Below are positions 30,491 to 38,946 of a stretch of 64,000 bases of DNA, in pieces. Position numbers and translations under genes: made by a program. Numbering within the stretch: position 1 is the first letter of the stretch; each line of letters opens with the position of its first letter. This DNA comes from DASUGC01 sp035606665 (GTDB lineage: Bacteria > Acidobacteriota > Vicinamibacteria > Vicinamibacterales > SCN-69-37). The notes under the pieces are model-generated. The model did not search any database. It saw nothing but the letters and a program-made list of their open reading frames with translations, and was not told the origin of the DNA. The stretch lies in NCBI GenBank assembly GCA_035606665.1, contig DATNEY010000053.1:124001-188000 (forward strand), in the 5' to 3' direction.

Positions 30491-32548
30491 CTACCGGATC
30501 CTTGCGAGGCCCTTTCCAATGGCCACCAGTTCCCGGAAACCATCGACGTCCTGCGACTGGGACGCCGGCACCGTCAGGCGATCAACGCGCCGCATCAGCG
30601 CGTCCCAGCGTGCTTCGTTCCTCGGCTGGTCGCGAAGCAGCAGCCCGTACTCGGCCACCGCCGAGGCCAGCGGCAGATACTGGACGCGTCCACCCGCGCG
30701 AACCGGCAACGACAGCAACTGGCTCGTCTCATCGTCCGGCAGCTTGTAGCGCGCCTTCACCATCAGCCACTCGCCACTGAAGTTCGAGCTCGACGTCGGC
30801 TGCGGAGCGGGACGATCCACCCGCGCCTGGCCCTGGTTCTGGTATCGCAGCGGATCGACTTCCGGCCGCGAGCCGTCGAGGTCACGGTCGCCGCCGGCGC
30901 GTTCGGCGCCGACGGGAATCACTTCGTAGAGCACGGTCACGGTCTGGCCGGCGCCGATTTCACCCGCATCCTTGCGGTCGTTGTTGAAATCGCGTGCGGC
31001 GAGCGCGCGGTTCTCGTACCCGATGAGCTTCCACGCCGCCACCACCGCCGGATTGAACTCGACCTGGAACTTCACGTCCTTCGCCACGGTCTCGAGCGTG
31101 GCGTCGCCCTCGTGAATCAGCACGCGTCGCGCTTCCTGGAGCGAATCGATGTAGGCGTAGTTGCCGTTGCCGCGGTCCGCAAGCATCTCCATCGTCGCGT
31201 CCTTGAGATTGCCGGAGCCCACTCCGAAGACGGACAGGAACACGCCGGAGTCCCGCTCGCGTTCGATGAGGTCGAGCAGATCGTGCTGGGACGTGACGCC
31301 GACGTTGAAATCGCCGTCCGTCGCCAGAATCACGCGGTTGACGCCGCCGGGGATGTAGGCCTCGCGCGCGATCCGGTAGGCGGTGATGAGGCCCTGCGCG
31401 CCGTTCGTCGATCCGCTGGCGTTCAGCCGAGAGATCGCGCCCTGAATGTAGTCGCGGCGGCTCGCCGGCGTCGGGCGCAGCGCCACGCCGCTGGATCCCG
31501 CATACGTCACGATCGACAGCGTGTCGTCCGCCTTCAGCGTGTCCACGAACATCGAGAGGGCCGTCTTGATCAACGGCAGCCGCTCTGGCGGCGCCATCGA
31601 TCCCGACACGTCGACGAGGAGCACGATGTTGCGCCCCGAAACTTCGCGGTTGCTCGTGGAGGCCGCGCGCGCGCCGATGAGCACGAGCTTGTGGCCTGGC
31701 GCCCACGGGCAGTCGCCGACCTCAGTCGTAAGCGCGATCGGCCGGCCGTCCCGCGGCGTTGCGTAGCCGAACCGGAAGTAGTTGATGAGCTCTTCGACGC
31801 GGACCGCGTCTTTCGGCGGGAGCTGTCCGCTCGAAAGGAAGCGGCGGACGTTTGCGTACGACGCGGTGTCGACATCGGCGCCGAAGGTCGAGAGCGGCCG
31901 CTCGCGTGTGGACTGGAACCGGTTTGGATCGATCGGCGCGTATTTCTCGCCGGACTCCGGGTAGTACGGGCGGTAGTAATCGTCGCGGTAGACCTGGCCC
32001 ATCTGACCTGAAGCTGCCGTTCCGCCGCCGCGTCCTCCACCTCCACCAGCGACTCCGCCGACAGCGCCACCGACGATGCTGGGAGGCGGAGGTGGGCTAG
32101 CGACCGGCAGGCCGGCCGCCTGACCCGCCTGGCGTTGCAACGTCATCGTGTCGGTTTTGCTCTCTGCCAGAGCCTCACTTGGTTTGGCGAGCACGACCGG
32201 CAGCGTCACCGTCGAGGCGCCGGCGGGCACTCGCAGAGTACGCGACGTCACCGGGTACCCGGCGAGCACGGTCCGGACCTCGTACGCACCGGCTGCAATT
32301 CCCGTGAATCGGAATGCGCCCTTGGCATCCGTCACGGCCTTCGCGACCTGCCGGCCGTTCTGTTCCAGCGTCACGGTCGCGCCCGCGAGGGGCGTGAGCA
32401 AGGCGTTGACGACGGTTCCGGTGATGGTGGTGCTGGCCTGGGGGGCGGCCTGGGTCAGTGGGTCAGCGCCACTGGCGGATGGCAGCGCCACCATGAAGTG
32501 GGTGCAGGCGATGAATCCCAGAACTGCGATGCGAAAGCGACCGGACAT
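30491..32548 (-). CDS. Exported von Willebrand factor A protein (YfbK-like) with carboxypeptidase regulatory-like domain
   Basis: The 685-residue protein has a signal peptide, a carboxypeptidase regulatory-like beta domain (about 40-115; TITGTVVNALLTPLAGATV), a Gly-rich linker, the vWF_A N-terminal extension (DTASYANVRRFLSSGQLPP), a VWA domain with intact MIDAS motif DVSGSMAPP, and a C-terminal DUF3520-like region. VWA domains bind protein partners through a metal ion. I place the start at the ATG complementary to 32546-32548 because GGAGG lies four bases upstream; the frame extends to a TTG at 32608 that falls in a repeat element. It follows the sigma/anti-sigma genes on the same strand and is likely part of their operon or regulon. 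Confidence 0.85.
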   Translation of the reverse strand: MSGRFRIAVLGFIACTHFMVALPSASGADPLTQAAPQASTTITGTVVNALLTPLAGATVTLEQNGRQVAKAVTDAKGAFRFTGIAAGAYEVRTVLAGYPVTSRTLRVPAGASTVTLPVVLAKPSEALAESKTDTMTLQRQAGQAAGLPVASPPPPPSIVGGAVGGVAGGGGGRGGGTAASGQMGQVYRDDYYRPYYPESGEKYAPIDPNRFQSTRERPLSTFGADVDTASYANVRRFLSSGQLPPKDAVRVEELINYFRFGYATPRDGRPIALTTEVGDCPWAPGHKLVLIGARAASTSNREVSGRNIVLLVDVSGSMAPPERLPLIKTALSMFVDTLKADDTLSIVTYAGSSGVALRPTPASRRDYIQGAISRLNASGSTNGAQGLITAYRIAREAYIPGGVNRVILATDGDFNVGVTSQHDLLDLIERERDSGVFLSVFGVGSGNLKDATMEMLADRGNGNYAYIDSLQEARRVLIHEGDATLETVAKDVKFQVEFNPAVVAAWKLIGYENRALAARDFNNDRKDAGEIGAGQTVTVLYEVIPVGAERAGGDRDLDGSRPEVDPLRYQNQGQARVDRPAPQPTSSSNFSGEWLMVKARYKLPDDETSQLLSLPVRAGGRVQYLPLASAVAEYGLLLRDQPRNEARWDALMRRVDRLTVPASQSQDVDGFRELVAIGKGLARIR

Positions 32549-32586
32549 TGGGGCCTCCATGTCCCTAGAACGGGGCCGCTTTGGAA

Positions 32587-32686
32587 ACTTGCAACCTACA
32601 ACCGACAACCTGCAACCAACAAGTCCGGACCGCTTTGGCCGTCTGGCTTGTCCCTCAATTGCAGGTTGCAGGTTGTTGGTTGCAGA
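32587..32686. repeat. Word-repeat dyad between the anti-sigma and VWA genes
   Basis: ACAACCTGCAACC (32605-32617) and its perfect complement (32664-32676) sit in runs of CAACC and GGTTG words. The element starts one base after the anti-sigma stop codon and may uncouple expression of the VWA gene from the upstream pair. Confidence 0.55.
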
Positions 32687-34015
32687 TTATCGCCATGTCT
32701 TCCCACCGTTGGTCGTTATGAAGGTCCGGCCGTCGATCGTGCGGACTGTGGCCTGAAGGGCGTTCGAAGCGGCGACCGCGTCGAGGTCGGCGTCCGTCGG
32801 CGCCGTCACGCGGGTGAACGTTCGGCCGTCCGTGCTGAGCAGGACGAGGCCGCCCTTGCCTGCGAGCCAGCACACGTTCGGGAAGGGGGCCGCGCCCGCG
32901 GCGAGTCCCTGCGGTGGTGGATCGATCGCGATTGCCGTCCACACCATACGGTCGGGGGATCTCTCCACGGCGCCAGTCGCCAGAATTCGCCAGTGAGCGA
33001 CGCCTTCGGCCTTGCTCGCGTCCGCGACCACCATGGCCGGTGCACCTCCGCGTCCTCCGCCTCGTCCGGCTCCGCCCCCTCCGCGTCCTCCGCCTGCACC
33101 GGCGCCGCCACCCGCAACGCGGCTGAGCGTCAATGACAAGGCCTGGTCATTGGATGAGAACTCCGCGACCACGCGCGGCTCGACCCCAGCGCGGAAGGCA
33201 AATGACTCGCTCGCCGCACGCGTTTGTGCGTTCTGCGTCGGCACGATGATCGGCGCGGCTGCTGTGACCGCTGGTGTCGGCGTCGGTGTTGGCGGCGGCG
33301 CGATCACCGGCGGGGGCGGTGGTGCTGCCGCGGCAAGTCCACCGGCCACGCCGCCAACCACGCCGCCCACTCTGCCGGCCGGAGGCTGGATCGGAGCCGC
33401 ATCCGGCTTGACGGGGGCGGGCGCGGCTGGTTTCGCCACGCGCTCCTTGCGAAGTTGCGCTGCCGTCAGCTGGTCGAGACGCTGCACGGACTTCTGCTCG
33501 GCCAGTTGTCGATTCGCCGCCCCGGCGCCGGCGGCTGCCGACGACTGGCCCTGCTGAGGCTGTGCACGTCCAAAGCCGCCGGCCGTCGGCGATGCAGACG
33601 CCGGCGCTTCCGCCGGCGCTGCCTTGCTCAAAGTAAGGTCGGCAGCAGGTGTTTCGCGCTGCGGTAGGTTGAGCCAGACCACGACCGTGGCCGCGATGCC
33701 GGCGGCGATTGGCAACCAGTACATCAACCGGTTGCGCTTGAACGGAAGGACAGTCGTTGCCGCTGCAGGCGTCGCAGCCGCCTCCTCGGTGCGAAAGAAT
33801 GCCGCGGACATTTCCTGGCACCGCGTGCAGGACGCGACGTGCATCTCGATCTCGCGCGCGCGATCCGCGTCGACTCCGTCGTCGGACCACGCCGCCAACG
33901 TCTCTGCGTCGAGGCAGGCGGGTCCGGCCTCGTGCGCCGCACCGGCATTCCTGCGCGCGCCCTTCAGGAGATGGTCGACTGAATTGTCGCGATCGAATTC
34001 GCTCGCCACACCCAC
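32687..34015 (-). CDS. Anti-sigma factor (zinc-finger type) with extracytoplasmic YCF48/BNR-like C-terminus
   Basis: The 442-residue protein begins with a cytoplasmic zinc-finger-like anti-sigma domain (CLDAETLAAWSD, then EIEMHVASCTRCQ, the H-x3-C-x2-C pattern), then a single membrane segment (LMYWLPIAAGIAATVVVWL, about 98-117), a long Ala/Pro/Gly-rich linker, and a C-terminal beta domain ending TTNGGKTWR, an Asp-box of the YCF48/photosystem assembly type. Anti-sigma proteins hold a sigma factor at the membrane until a signal arrives. It begins three bases after the sigma gene, so the pair is coupled. A GGAGG-encoded glycine segment interrupts the C-terminal domain near residue 315. The external domain may sense an envelope ligand (inference). 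Confidence 0.85.
   Translation of the reverse strand: MGVASEFDRDNSVDHLLKGARRNAGAAHEAGPACLDAETLAAWSDDGVDADRAREIEMHVASCTRCQEMSAAFFRTEEAAATPAAATTVLPFKRNRLMYWLPIAAGIAATVVVWLNLPQRETPAADLTLSKAAPAEAPASASPTAGGFGRAQPQQGQSSAAAGAGAANRQLAEQKSVQRLDQLTAAQLRKERVAKPAAPAPVKPDAAPIQPPAGRVGGVVGGVAGGLAAAAPPPPPVIAPPPTPTPTPAVTAAAPIIVPTQNAQTRAASESFAFRAGVEPRVVAEFSSNDQALSLTLSRVAGGGAGAGGGRGGGGAGRGGGRGGAPAMVVADASKAEGVAHWRILATGAVERSPDRMVWTAIAIDPPPQGLAAGAAPFPNVCWLAGKGGLVLLSTDGRTFTRVTAPTDADLDAVAASNALQATVRTIDGRTFITTNGGKTWR
33044..33115 (-). repeat. GGAGG-rich in-frame segment in the anti-sigma gene
   Basis: On the coding strand a run of GGAGG/GCGGAGG words encodes a stretch of mostly glycine with some arginine and alanine, in the middle of a beta domain. 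It matches similar segments in the kinases and the S9 peptidase. Confidence 0.55.
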
Positions 34016-34018
34016 TCC

Positions 34019-34951
34019 CTATTCTCTTGAACGATCCGGCACGGTGCTTCTTGCGGAGCGATCGCCCTCCGAAGGCCCAAAGAGCTCGTCCAGGTCCAGC
34101 ATTCCGGCGTCGCCCGCAACTGATTGAAAACACTCATGGATAGCCGCGTCATCGAGGCCGTGTCGATCGCGCAGGCACGTCTCAATCGCGGCCCGCAGGT
34201 TCCTGCGCGTCCGCGCGAGCTGGCGTGAGACGGTCGCCTCGTGCTCTCGCGTCATGCGGCCGATCGCCGCGAGCGTCATGTCCTGTCCGTAGTAACAGGC
34301 GAGTCGCAGGCGGTCGCGGGTCTCGAGTCCGTCAACGGCGGATGCGAGCGACTCGCGCATCGCCGCCAGGAATCGCGCCCTGTCGGCTGCCGGCGGACTC
34401 GAGTCGGCGCCGCCGGCGACCGCCGCGACCGACGCAGCGCCCGCCTTCTCCTCGTCCTCGTTCGGCAGCGGTTCGTGACGCCTGGACGTGCGCAGCTTGT
34501 CGATGTGTCTTTGCGACAGCACCGCGCGAAGCCATGTGCCGAGTTTGCTTCTGCCGTGGAAGTAGCGGAAGAGCGACTGTCGCGCACCGTCCTTCACCTG
34601 CAGACCGAACAGATCGGTATGCAGGGAGTCTCCGAGCTCCGATCCACCGGCCGGATCGATGGCCATCGCCGCGCGCGCCATCAGCGGCCGGTACTCGGCG
34701 ATGAAATGCTCCCACGCACCTTCATCGCCGTCGCCGCACGCCACGGCGAGCGCCAGATCCTCGAGATGCAATGCAGACAGGTAGCGTTCGGCATCGATCG
34801 ACGCCGCTGCTGACGCAGCCGCCCGCGCGTTCGTCAGGCTCGACGCAAGCGCCGCCTCGAACTGCTCGCGCGACACCCGCCATCGCCCCGCGTTCGACTG
34901 CTCGTACAGCCGCGCGGCGAGGGCCGGCTCAACACCCGACGGTGCGTGCAC
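34019..34951 (-). CDS. ECF-like RNA polymerase sigma factor
   Basis: The 310-residue protein is longer than typical ECF factors (about 190). It has an extra N-terminal helical part of about 75 residues, then region 2 (EGAWEHFIAEYRPLMARAA to GRSKLGTWLRAVLSQRHIDKLR), an Ala/Glu linker and region 4 (LETRDRLRLACYYGQDMTLAAIGRMTREHEATVSRQLARTR in two parts). A C-terminal tail of about 60 acidic residues follows. It directs RNA polymerase to promoters that I cannot identify here; autoregulation is likely but no matching promoter is visible. The anti-sigma gene starts three bases downstream. A perfect 19-bp inverted repeat lies just upstream of its start. Confidence 0.88.
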   Translation of the reverse strand: MHAPSGVEPALAARLYEQSNAGRWRVSREQFEAALASSLTNARAAASAAASIDAERYLSALHLEDLALAVACGDGDEGAWEHFIAEYRPLMARAAMAIDPAGGSELGDSLHTDLFGLQVKDGARQSLFRYFHGRSKLGTWLRAVLSQRHIDKLRTSRRHEPLPNEDEEKAGAASVAAVAGGADSSPPAADRARFLAAMRESLASAVDGLETRDRLRLACYYGQDMTLAAIGRMTREHEATVSRQLARTRRNLRAAIETCLRDRHGLDDAAIHECFQSVAGDAGMLDLDELFGPSEGDRSARSTVPDRSRE

Positions 34952-34962
34952 AAAGCGATTGT

Positions 34963-35013
34963 AGGGTCGGGACTCGTTTCCTGACGATTAAGGCGGAAAC
35001 GAGTCCCGACCCT
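34963..35013. repeat. Perfect 19-bp inverted repeat (GGGACTCGTTTCC family)
   Basis: AGGGTCGGGACTCGTTTCC (34963-34981) and its exact complement (34995-35013) flank a 13-base loop. It lies between the sigma factor start and the end of the fused esterase-reductase gene, and shares the GGGAsTCGTTTCC core with the in-frame palindrome in the amidase gene (50022-50078). Confidence 0.75.
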
Positions 35014-35025
35014 GCCTTCCGCCGG

Positions 35026-36744
35026 TCAAAGCGCCGCGGCCAGAATGCCGCGGACGTCATCAGCCGTCACCGCTCTCGGATTCGGGTAGTTGCCCGTGAC
35101 GACGAGCTCGGCGGCCCGGCCGATGTCAGAGGCCTTGAAGCCCAGCGCTGTCAGCGGCGAGGTGAGGCCGAGCTTCGCGTTGAGTGCTCGTAGGCCGGCT
35201 ACCGCGTCGGTCGTGCCGAGTGCTGCGGCGATTTGCGCCATTGCCGCCGGCGCGGCTGGGGCATTGAACGCGACGACGTGCGGAAGCAGAGTGGCGTGAG
35301 TGCGCGCGTGCGGCATTCCAAACGTGCCGCCGAGCACGTGACAGATGCGGTGGTGGAGTCCCATTATCCCGGTCTCGAGTGCGAAACCTGCCGCGTGGGC
35401 GCCGCGCTGGGCGAGCGCCCGTGCGGCGAGATCGGCGGGATTCGCCACGACCTGCGGCAAGGCCGTCGTGAGAATCCGCAGGGCCTCGGCGCCGGCAGCC
35501 ACCGCAAGCGGCGATGCGTTGACCGCATACATCGCCTCGACGGCATGCGCGATCGCGTTCATGCCGCTCGCGGCGCTTTCCTCGGCAGGAAGCGACATTG
35601 TCAGCTCGGCGTCGTAGATGACGATCCGGGGCGCCGCGCGGGGATCGCGACCGGTGCGTTTTTCGCCGTGTTCGGTAATCCCATAGATGCTCGTCATCTC
35701 AGAGCCCGCGTACGTCGTCGGCACTGCAACGATCGGCAGCGATCTGTTGATCGCAACCGCTTTGGCCAGTCCGATCGCAGAGCCGCCGCCGATGGCGATC
35801 GTGCAGTCGGGTTTCAGTCGATCAACCTCAGCAAGCGCCGCCGTGACCGTTTCTGCCGGCACATGCTGCGCGGCGCTTGTCAGCCTGCCCGCGAGCCGCT
35901 CACCGAGCGGCGACGCGATCCTGTCGACGACGTCAGATCTGCCGGGTGTTGTCACGATCAGCGGCCGCCTCAAGCCCGTTAGCTCGAGCTCTGCCGGAAT
36001 CTGACTGACCGCGCCGGCACCGGACAGGACGCGGCACTGCGGCCACTGATATGCGACTAACGGGGACGGCGCCGTCGCCGCCCCGATCGCCGGTTGTGCC
36101 GCCGATGCTACGACCTGATCGATGAGAGCCGTCGCCATCTCGATCTCGTCTTCGCCGACGTAGTGTCCGCGGCCCGGATAGATCTTCTTCGTGACGGTTG
36201 CACCCATCCGCGCGAAGACGGCCGCGCTTTCATGTACCCGGGACACCGGCACGTGACTGTCGGGATCGCCGCTGCCCATCAAGATCGGCGTGCCAGCGAA
36301 GTCACCGGAGTAATTCCACGTCGTACCGGGGGGGCCGATGAGGCCGCCCGTGAAGATGACGAGTGCGCCGAATCGCGACGCGTGACGCACGGCGAACTCC
36401 GACGTCAGGCACGCGCCCTGCGAGAAGCCAAGCAGTACGATGCGAGAGCGAGGCACGCCAGCGGATTCGACGCGCGCCACCAGCGATTCGAGCATTGCGA
36501 GCGCTGACGACAGGCCAGGTTCGTTCTTCTCGATCTCCGCCATGAAGCTGAGCGGGTACCACGTTCTTCCCGCCGCGGCCGGCGCGAGGTACGTGAGACC
36601 GGGCCGGCCGAGTCTCGGAACGAGATCCAGGATGTTCGCGGGCCCCGCGTTCCGCCCGTGAACCATGATCACGACGACCGGTGCCTTGCCGAGCGGCGCA
36701 CCGGCTTCCGCGACTGGTTGTCCGCCATGCGGTTCCATCGTCAC
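35026..36744 (-). CDS. Fusion of phospholipase/carboxylesterase and maleylacetate reductase-like iron alcohol dehydrogenase
   Basis: Residues 1-220 form an alpha/beta hydrolase of the phospholipase/carboxylesterase type with nucleophile S108 in GFSQGA, an acidic residue in GDPDSHVP and histidine in GRGHY. Residues about 228-572 are a group III Fe-dependent dehydrogenase closest to maleylacetate reductases: nucleotide site AIGGGSAIGLAKA and the metal-site region GLHHRICHVLGGTFGMPHA. Maleylacetate reductase makes 3-oxoadipate at the end of hydroquinone and chloroaromatic pathways, and the esterase half resembles MhqD. The start is GTG at 36744 or ATG six bases on. The gene lies 36 bases downstream of a ring-cleaving dioxygenase, so all three activities probably act in one aromatic catabolic pathway. 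Confidence 0.85.
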   Translation of the reverse strand: MTMEPHGGQPVAEAGAPLGKAPVVVIMVHGRNAGPANILDLVPRLGRPGLTYLAPAAAGRTWYPLSFMAEIEKNEPGLSSALAMLESLVARVESAGVPRSRIVLLGFSQGACLTSEFAVRHASRFGALVIFTGGLIGPPGTTWNYSGDFAGTPILMGSGDPDSHVPVSRVHESAAVFARMGATVTKKIYPGRGHYVGEDEIEMATALIDQVVASAAQPAIGAATAPSPLVAYQWPQCRVLSGAGAVSQIPAELELTGLRRPLIVTTPGRSDVVDRIASPLGERLAGRLTSAAQHVPAETVTAALAEVDRLKPDCTIAIGGGSAIGLAKAVAINRSLPIVAVPTTYAGSEMTSIYGITEHGEKRTGRDPRAAPRIVIYDAELTMSLPAEESAASGMNAIAHAVEAMYAVNASPLAVAAGAEALRILTTALPQVVANPADLAARALAQRGAHAAGFALETGIMGLHHRICHVLGGTFGMPHARTHATLLPHVVAFNAPAAPAAMAQIAAALGTTDAVAGLRALNAKLGLTSPLTALGFKASDIGRAAELVVTGNYPNPRAVTADDVRGILAAAL

Positions 36745-36752
36745 AAAGCTCC

Positions 36753-36777
36753 GTAGGCCGGGCCTTCAGGCCCGGCC
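36753..36777. repeat. REP-like element between cistrons
   Basis: A GTAGG foot (36753-36757) leads into GGCCGGGCC-TTCA-GGCCCGGCC (36756-36777), a perfect 9-bp stem. It fills the gap between the dioxygenase stop and the fused gene start and may tune their relative expression. Confidence 0.75.
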
Positions 36778-36780
36778 TCA

Positions 36781-37725
36781 TCAGCGGTACTCAACGTACG
36801 GAAGTCCGGCCTCTATCGCACGCCGGTCCGGCTCTTCCCACGGCGGCAGTTGCAGGCCGCGACCGAGCGCCGGCAATTCTTCGTCGAGGGTGAATCCCGG
36901 CGCGACGGTGGCCACTTCGAACAGCACGCCACCGGGCTCGCGGAAGTAGACCGAATGGAAGTAGCAGCGGTCGCGCACGTCGGTCGGCCGCAGGCCGTAC
37001 CGCAGCAGTTCCTCGCGCAACCGTAACTGCTCGTCATCATTGGAGATGGCCATCGCGACGTGATGCACCGTGCCGACGCCGTTGATCGCCGGCCCCATTT
37101 CGGGATCGACGACGACGTCGATGGCGTGACCGGGGGCATCGCCGCCGGCCGCGAAGCGTGTGCGGTTCGCCGCCTCGTCAACGACCTGGTAGCCCAGGAG
37201 ATCGGTCATTACTTCGCGCGTATGTTCGATCGAGCGCACGGTCATCGTGACGCTGTGAATGCCGCGAATCGCGGCATCGGCGCCGACGCCGTTCCCGGTC
37301 CACGGCGTCCTCGTATCACGTGCCGTACCGACGAGCTCGAACCAGAGGCCGGAGGGATCCGCGAATTGGAGCGCATCCTCTCCGAAACGGCCGGTTGCCT
37401 CGCGGGTTTCGACGTTCTGGTCGCGCAGCCGCTGCGCCCAGAACCCGAGCGACGAGGCCGGAACGGAGAAAGAGGTCGCGACGACCTGGCCTGCGCCCTT
37501 CACACCGACCCGCACGCCCTTGCCCTTGTAGGGAAACGTCGTCCAAATCGTCCCCGGAGCGCCCCGTTCCGTTCCGTAATAGAAGTGGTAGACGCTGCGG
37601 TTGTCGAAGTTCACCGTCTTCTTGACCAGCCGCATCCCCAGCACGTTCAGGCAGAAGTCCAGATCCGCCTGCGCATCGTCTACTGTCGCGGTGACGTGAT
37701 GAAGGCCGAGAATCGGATGCGTCAT
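36781..37725 (-). CDS. VOC-family ring-cleaving dioxygenase (MhqO/LinE-like)
   Basis: The 314-residue protein contains two vicinal-oxygen-chelate modules (about 5-130 and 153-275). Candidate iron ligands are H10, H222 (or H221) and E270, in LGLHHVT, GTVHHVAMA and GGVLFEVAT. They match the two-His-one-Glu pattern of PcpA/LinE/MhqO hydroquinone dioxygenases, which open hydroquinones between C1 and C2 to hydroxymuconic semialdehyde or maleylacetate. The start is at the ATG complementary to 37723-37725 (MTHPILGLHHV); the open frame extends upstream without a homologous sequence. It is the first gene of a two-gene unit with the esterase::maleylacetate reductase fusion. The substrate could equally be a related quinol. 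Confidence 0.85.
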   Translation of the reverse strand: MTHPILGLHHVTATVDDAQADLDFCLNVLGMRLVKKTVNFDNRSVYHFYYGTERGAPGTIWTTFPYKGKGVRVGVKGAGQVVATSFSVPASSLGFWAQRLRDQNVETREATGRFGEDALQFADPSGLWFELVGTARDTRTPWTGNGVGADAAIRGIHSVTMTVRSIEHTREVMTDLLGYQVVDEAANRTRFAAGGDAPGHAIDVVVDPEMGPAINGVGTVHHVAMAISNDDEQLRLREELLRYGLRPTDVRDRCYFHSVYFREPGGVLFEVATVAPGFTLDEELPALGRGLQLPPWEEPDRRAIEAGLPYVEYR

Positions 37726-37782
37726 CGAGGCATCATACCGGCAGCTGTGAACCTGACGCGCCGCCGTGCGTAGGTATGCGAA

Positions 37783-38946
37783 ATGGTCAAACGCCTGTTT
37801 CGGATTCTGCTGAGGGTTGTACTCGCGCTGGTCGTCATCGGCGGTGTGGGATATGGCCTCTGGAAGTGGCTGATGCCGAGCCAACCGGCAGGCGCGCAGG
37901 CCGAAGAGACATTCGTGGCCGAAATGATGACGATGGAGGACGTCCTGCTCGTGGCGGGGCAGGTCAAGCCGGCCGTCACCATCGACCTCAGGGCCGAGGC
38001 CTCAGGGATCGTCGAGCATGTCGGTGTGAAGGAGGGCGACCGGGTCGCAACAGGCCAGGTGCTCGTCCGGCTCGATTCGAAACTGGCGCAGTCTGCCGTC
38101 GATCAGGCTGAGGCCAACCTCCGGCAGGCGGAGTTGCAGGACGCTTCCGCTCGGCTCGATCTCGACGAAGAGTCGCTCGAGCTGCGGAAGCGAAACATGG
38201 AGAGGGCGCAGAAGCTTTACGAGCAGGGCTTGCTGCCGAAGGATCAACTCGAACAGCGCGAGCTCGACTACCGGACCCAGACCCGGGCGTTCGAGCGTGC
38301 CCGCCGGAGCATCGAGAGCAGCCAGGCCCGCATCACGCAGGCGAAGGCCGCCGTCGATCAGGCGCGGACGCAGCTGCTTCACACGTCGATTCGCGCGCCC
38401 TTCGATGCGTTCGTGCTGCGGCGGCAGGTGGAAGTGGGCAGCGGCGTCGCGGGAGTCAGCCAGTCGGCATCGGGCGGCACGATTCTCATGACGCTCGGTG
38501 ACGCGCGCGAATCGTCGCTTTACGCCAAAGCCACGGCTGCCGACGCGCGGCGGCTGAAGCTCGGCATGCCCGCGCGAGTTCGGCTGGACTCCGACGCGGC
38601 CCAGCAATTGCCGGCAGTCGTATTGTCCGTGTCCACCGCCGGTGACGTGGATCCATCGACGCGGCTCACGACCTTTCCGATCGTCATCAGTCTCAAGGCG
38701 CAGCCGCCCGGCGGCTGGGTGAACGTGCCCGCGCAGGCTGAGATTGTGCTGTCCGCCACCGTCGATTCGGTTGTCGTTCCAGAAAAGTGCGTGCGATCGG
38801 ATCCGTCCGGCCGGTCTTTTGTCATCGTCAAGCAGGGGTTCGACACGCGAATGCGCATGGTCGAGGTCGGCGTCGTGCAGAAGGATCGAATGCAGATCCG
38901 GACCGGACTCAACAAGGGCCAGACGGTCGTCTGCCGGAATCGGTAA
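37783..38946 (+). CDS. Periplasmic adaptor (HlyD/MacA-like) of an efflux system
   Basis: The 387-residue protein has an N-terminal membrane anchor (LLRVVLALVVIGGVGYGLW), half of a barrel-sandwich domain (VEHVGVKEGDRVATGQVLVR), a long coiled-coil hairpin (about 95-190, rich in Gln/Glu/Arg), the second barrel half (TSIRAPFDAFVLRRQVEVG) and a beta-barrel C-terminus. Adaptors of this type bridge an inner-membrane MacB-like or RND pump and an outer-membrane channel. The permease gene starts at the last base of its stop codon. There is no Shine-Dalgarno sequence; TAGGTA ends six bases before the ATG, so the message may be leaderless. Confidence 0.9.
   Translation: MVKRLFRILLRVVLALVVIGGVGYGLWKWLMPSQPAGAQAEETFVAEMMTMEDVLLVAGQVKPAVTIDLRAEASGIVEHVGVKEGDRVATGQVLVRLDSKLAQSAVDQAEANLRQAELQDASARLDLDEESLELRKRNMERAQKLYEQGLLPKDQLEQRELDYRTQTRAFERARRSIESSQARITQAKAAVDQARTQLLHTSIRAPFDAFVLRRQVEVGSGVAGVSQSASGGTILMTLGDARESSLYAKATAADARRLKLGMPARVRLDSDAAQQLPAVVLSVSTAGDVDPSTRLTTFPIVISLKAQPPGGWVNVPAQAEIVLSATVDSVVVPEKCVRSDPSGRSFVIVKQGFDTRMRMVEVGVVQKDRMQIRTGLNKGQTVVCRNR

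Noticed and set aside
32549..32608. TTG at 32608 as the start of the VWA gene
   Set aside because: It lies in a word-repeat element and lacks a ribosome-binding site; the ATG at 32548 has GGAGG at good spacing and begins a signal peptide.
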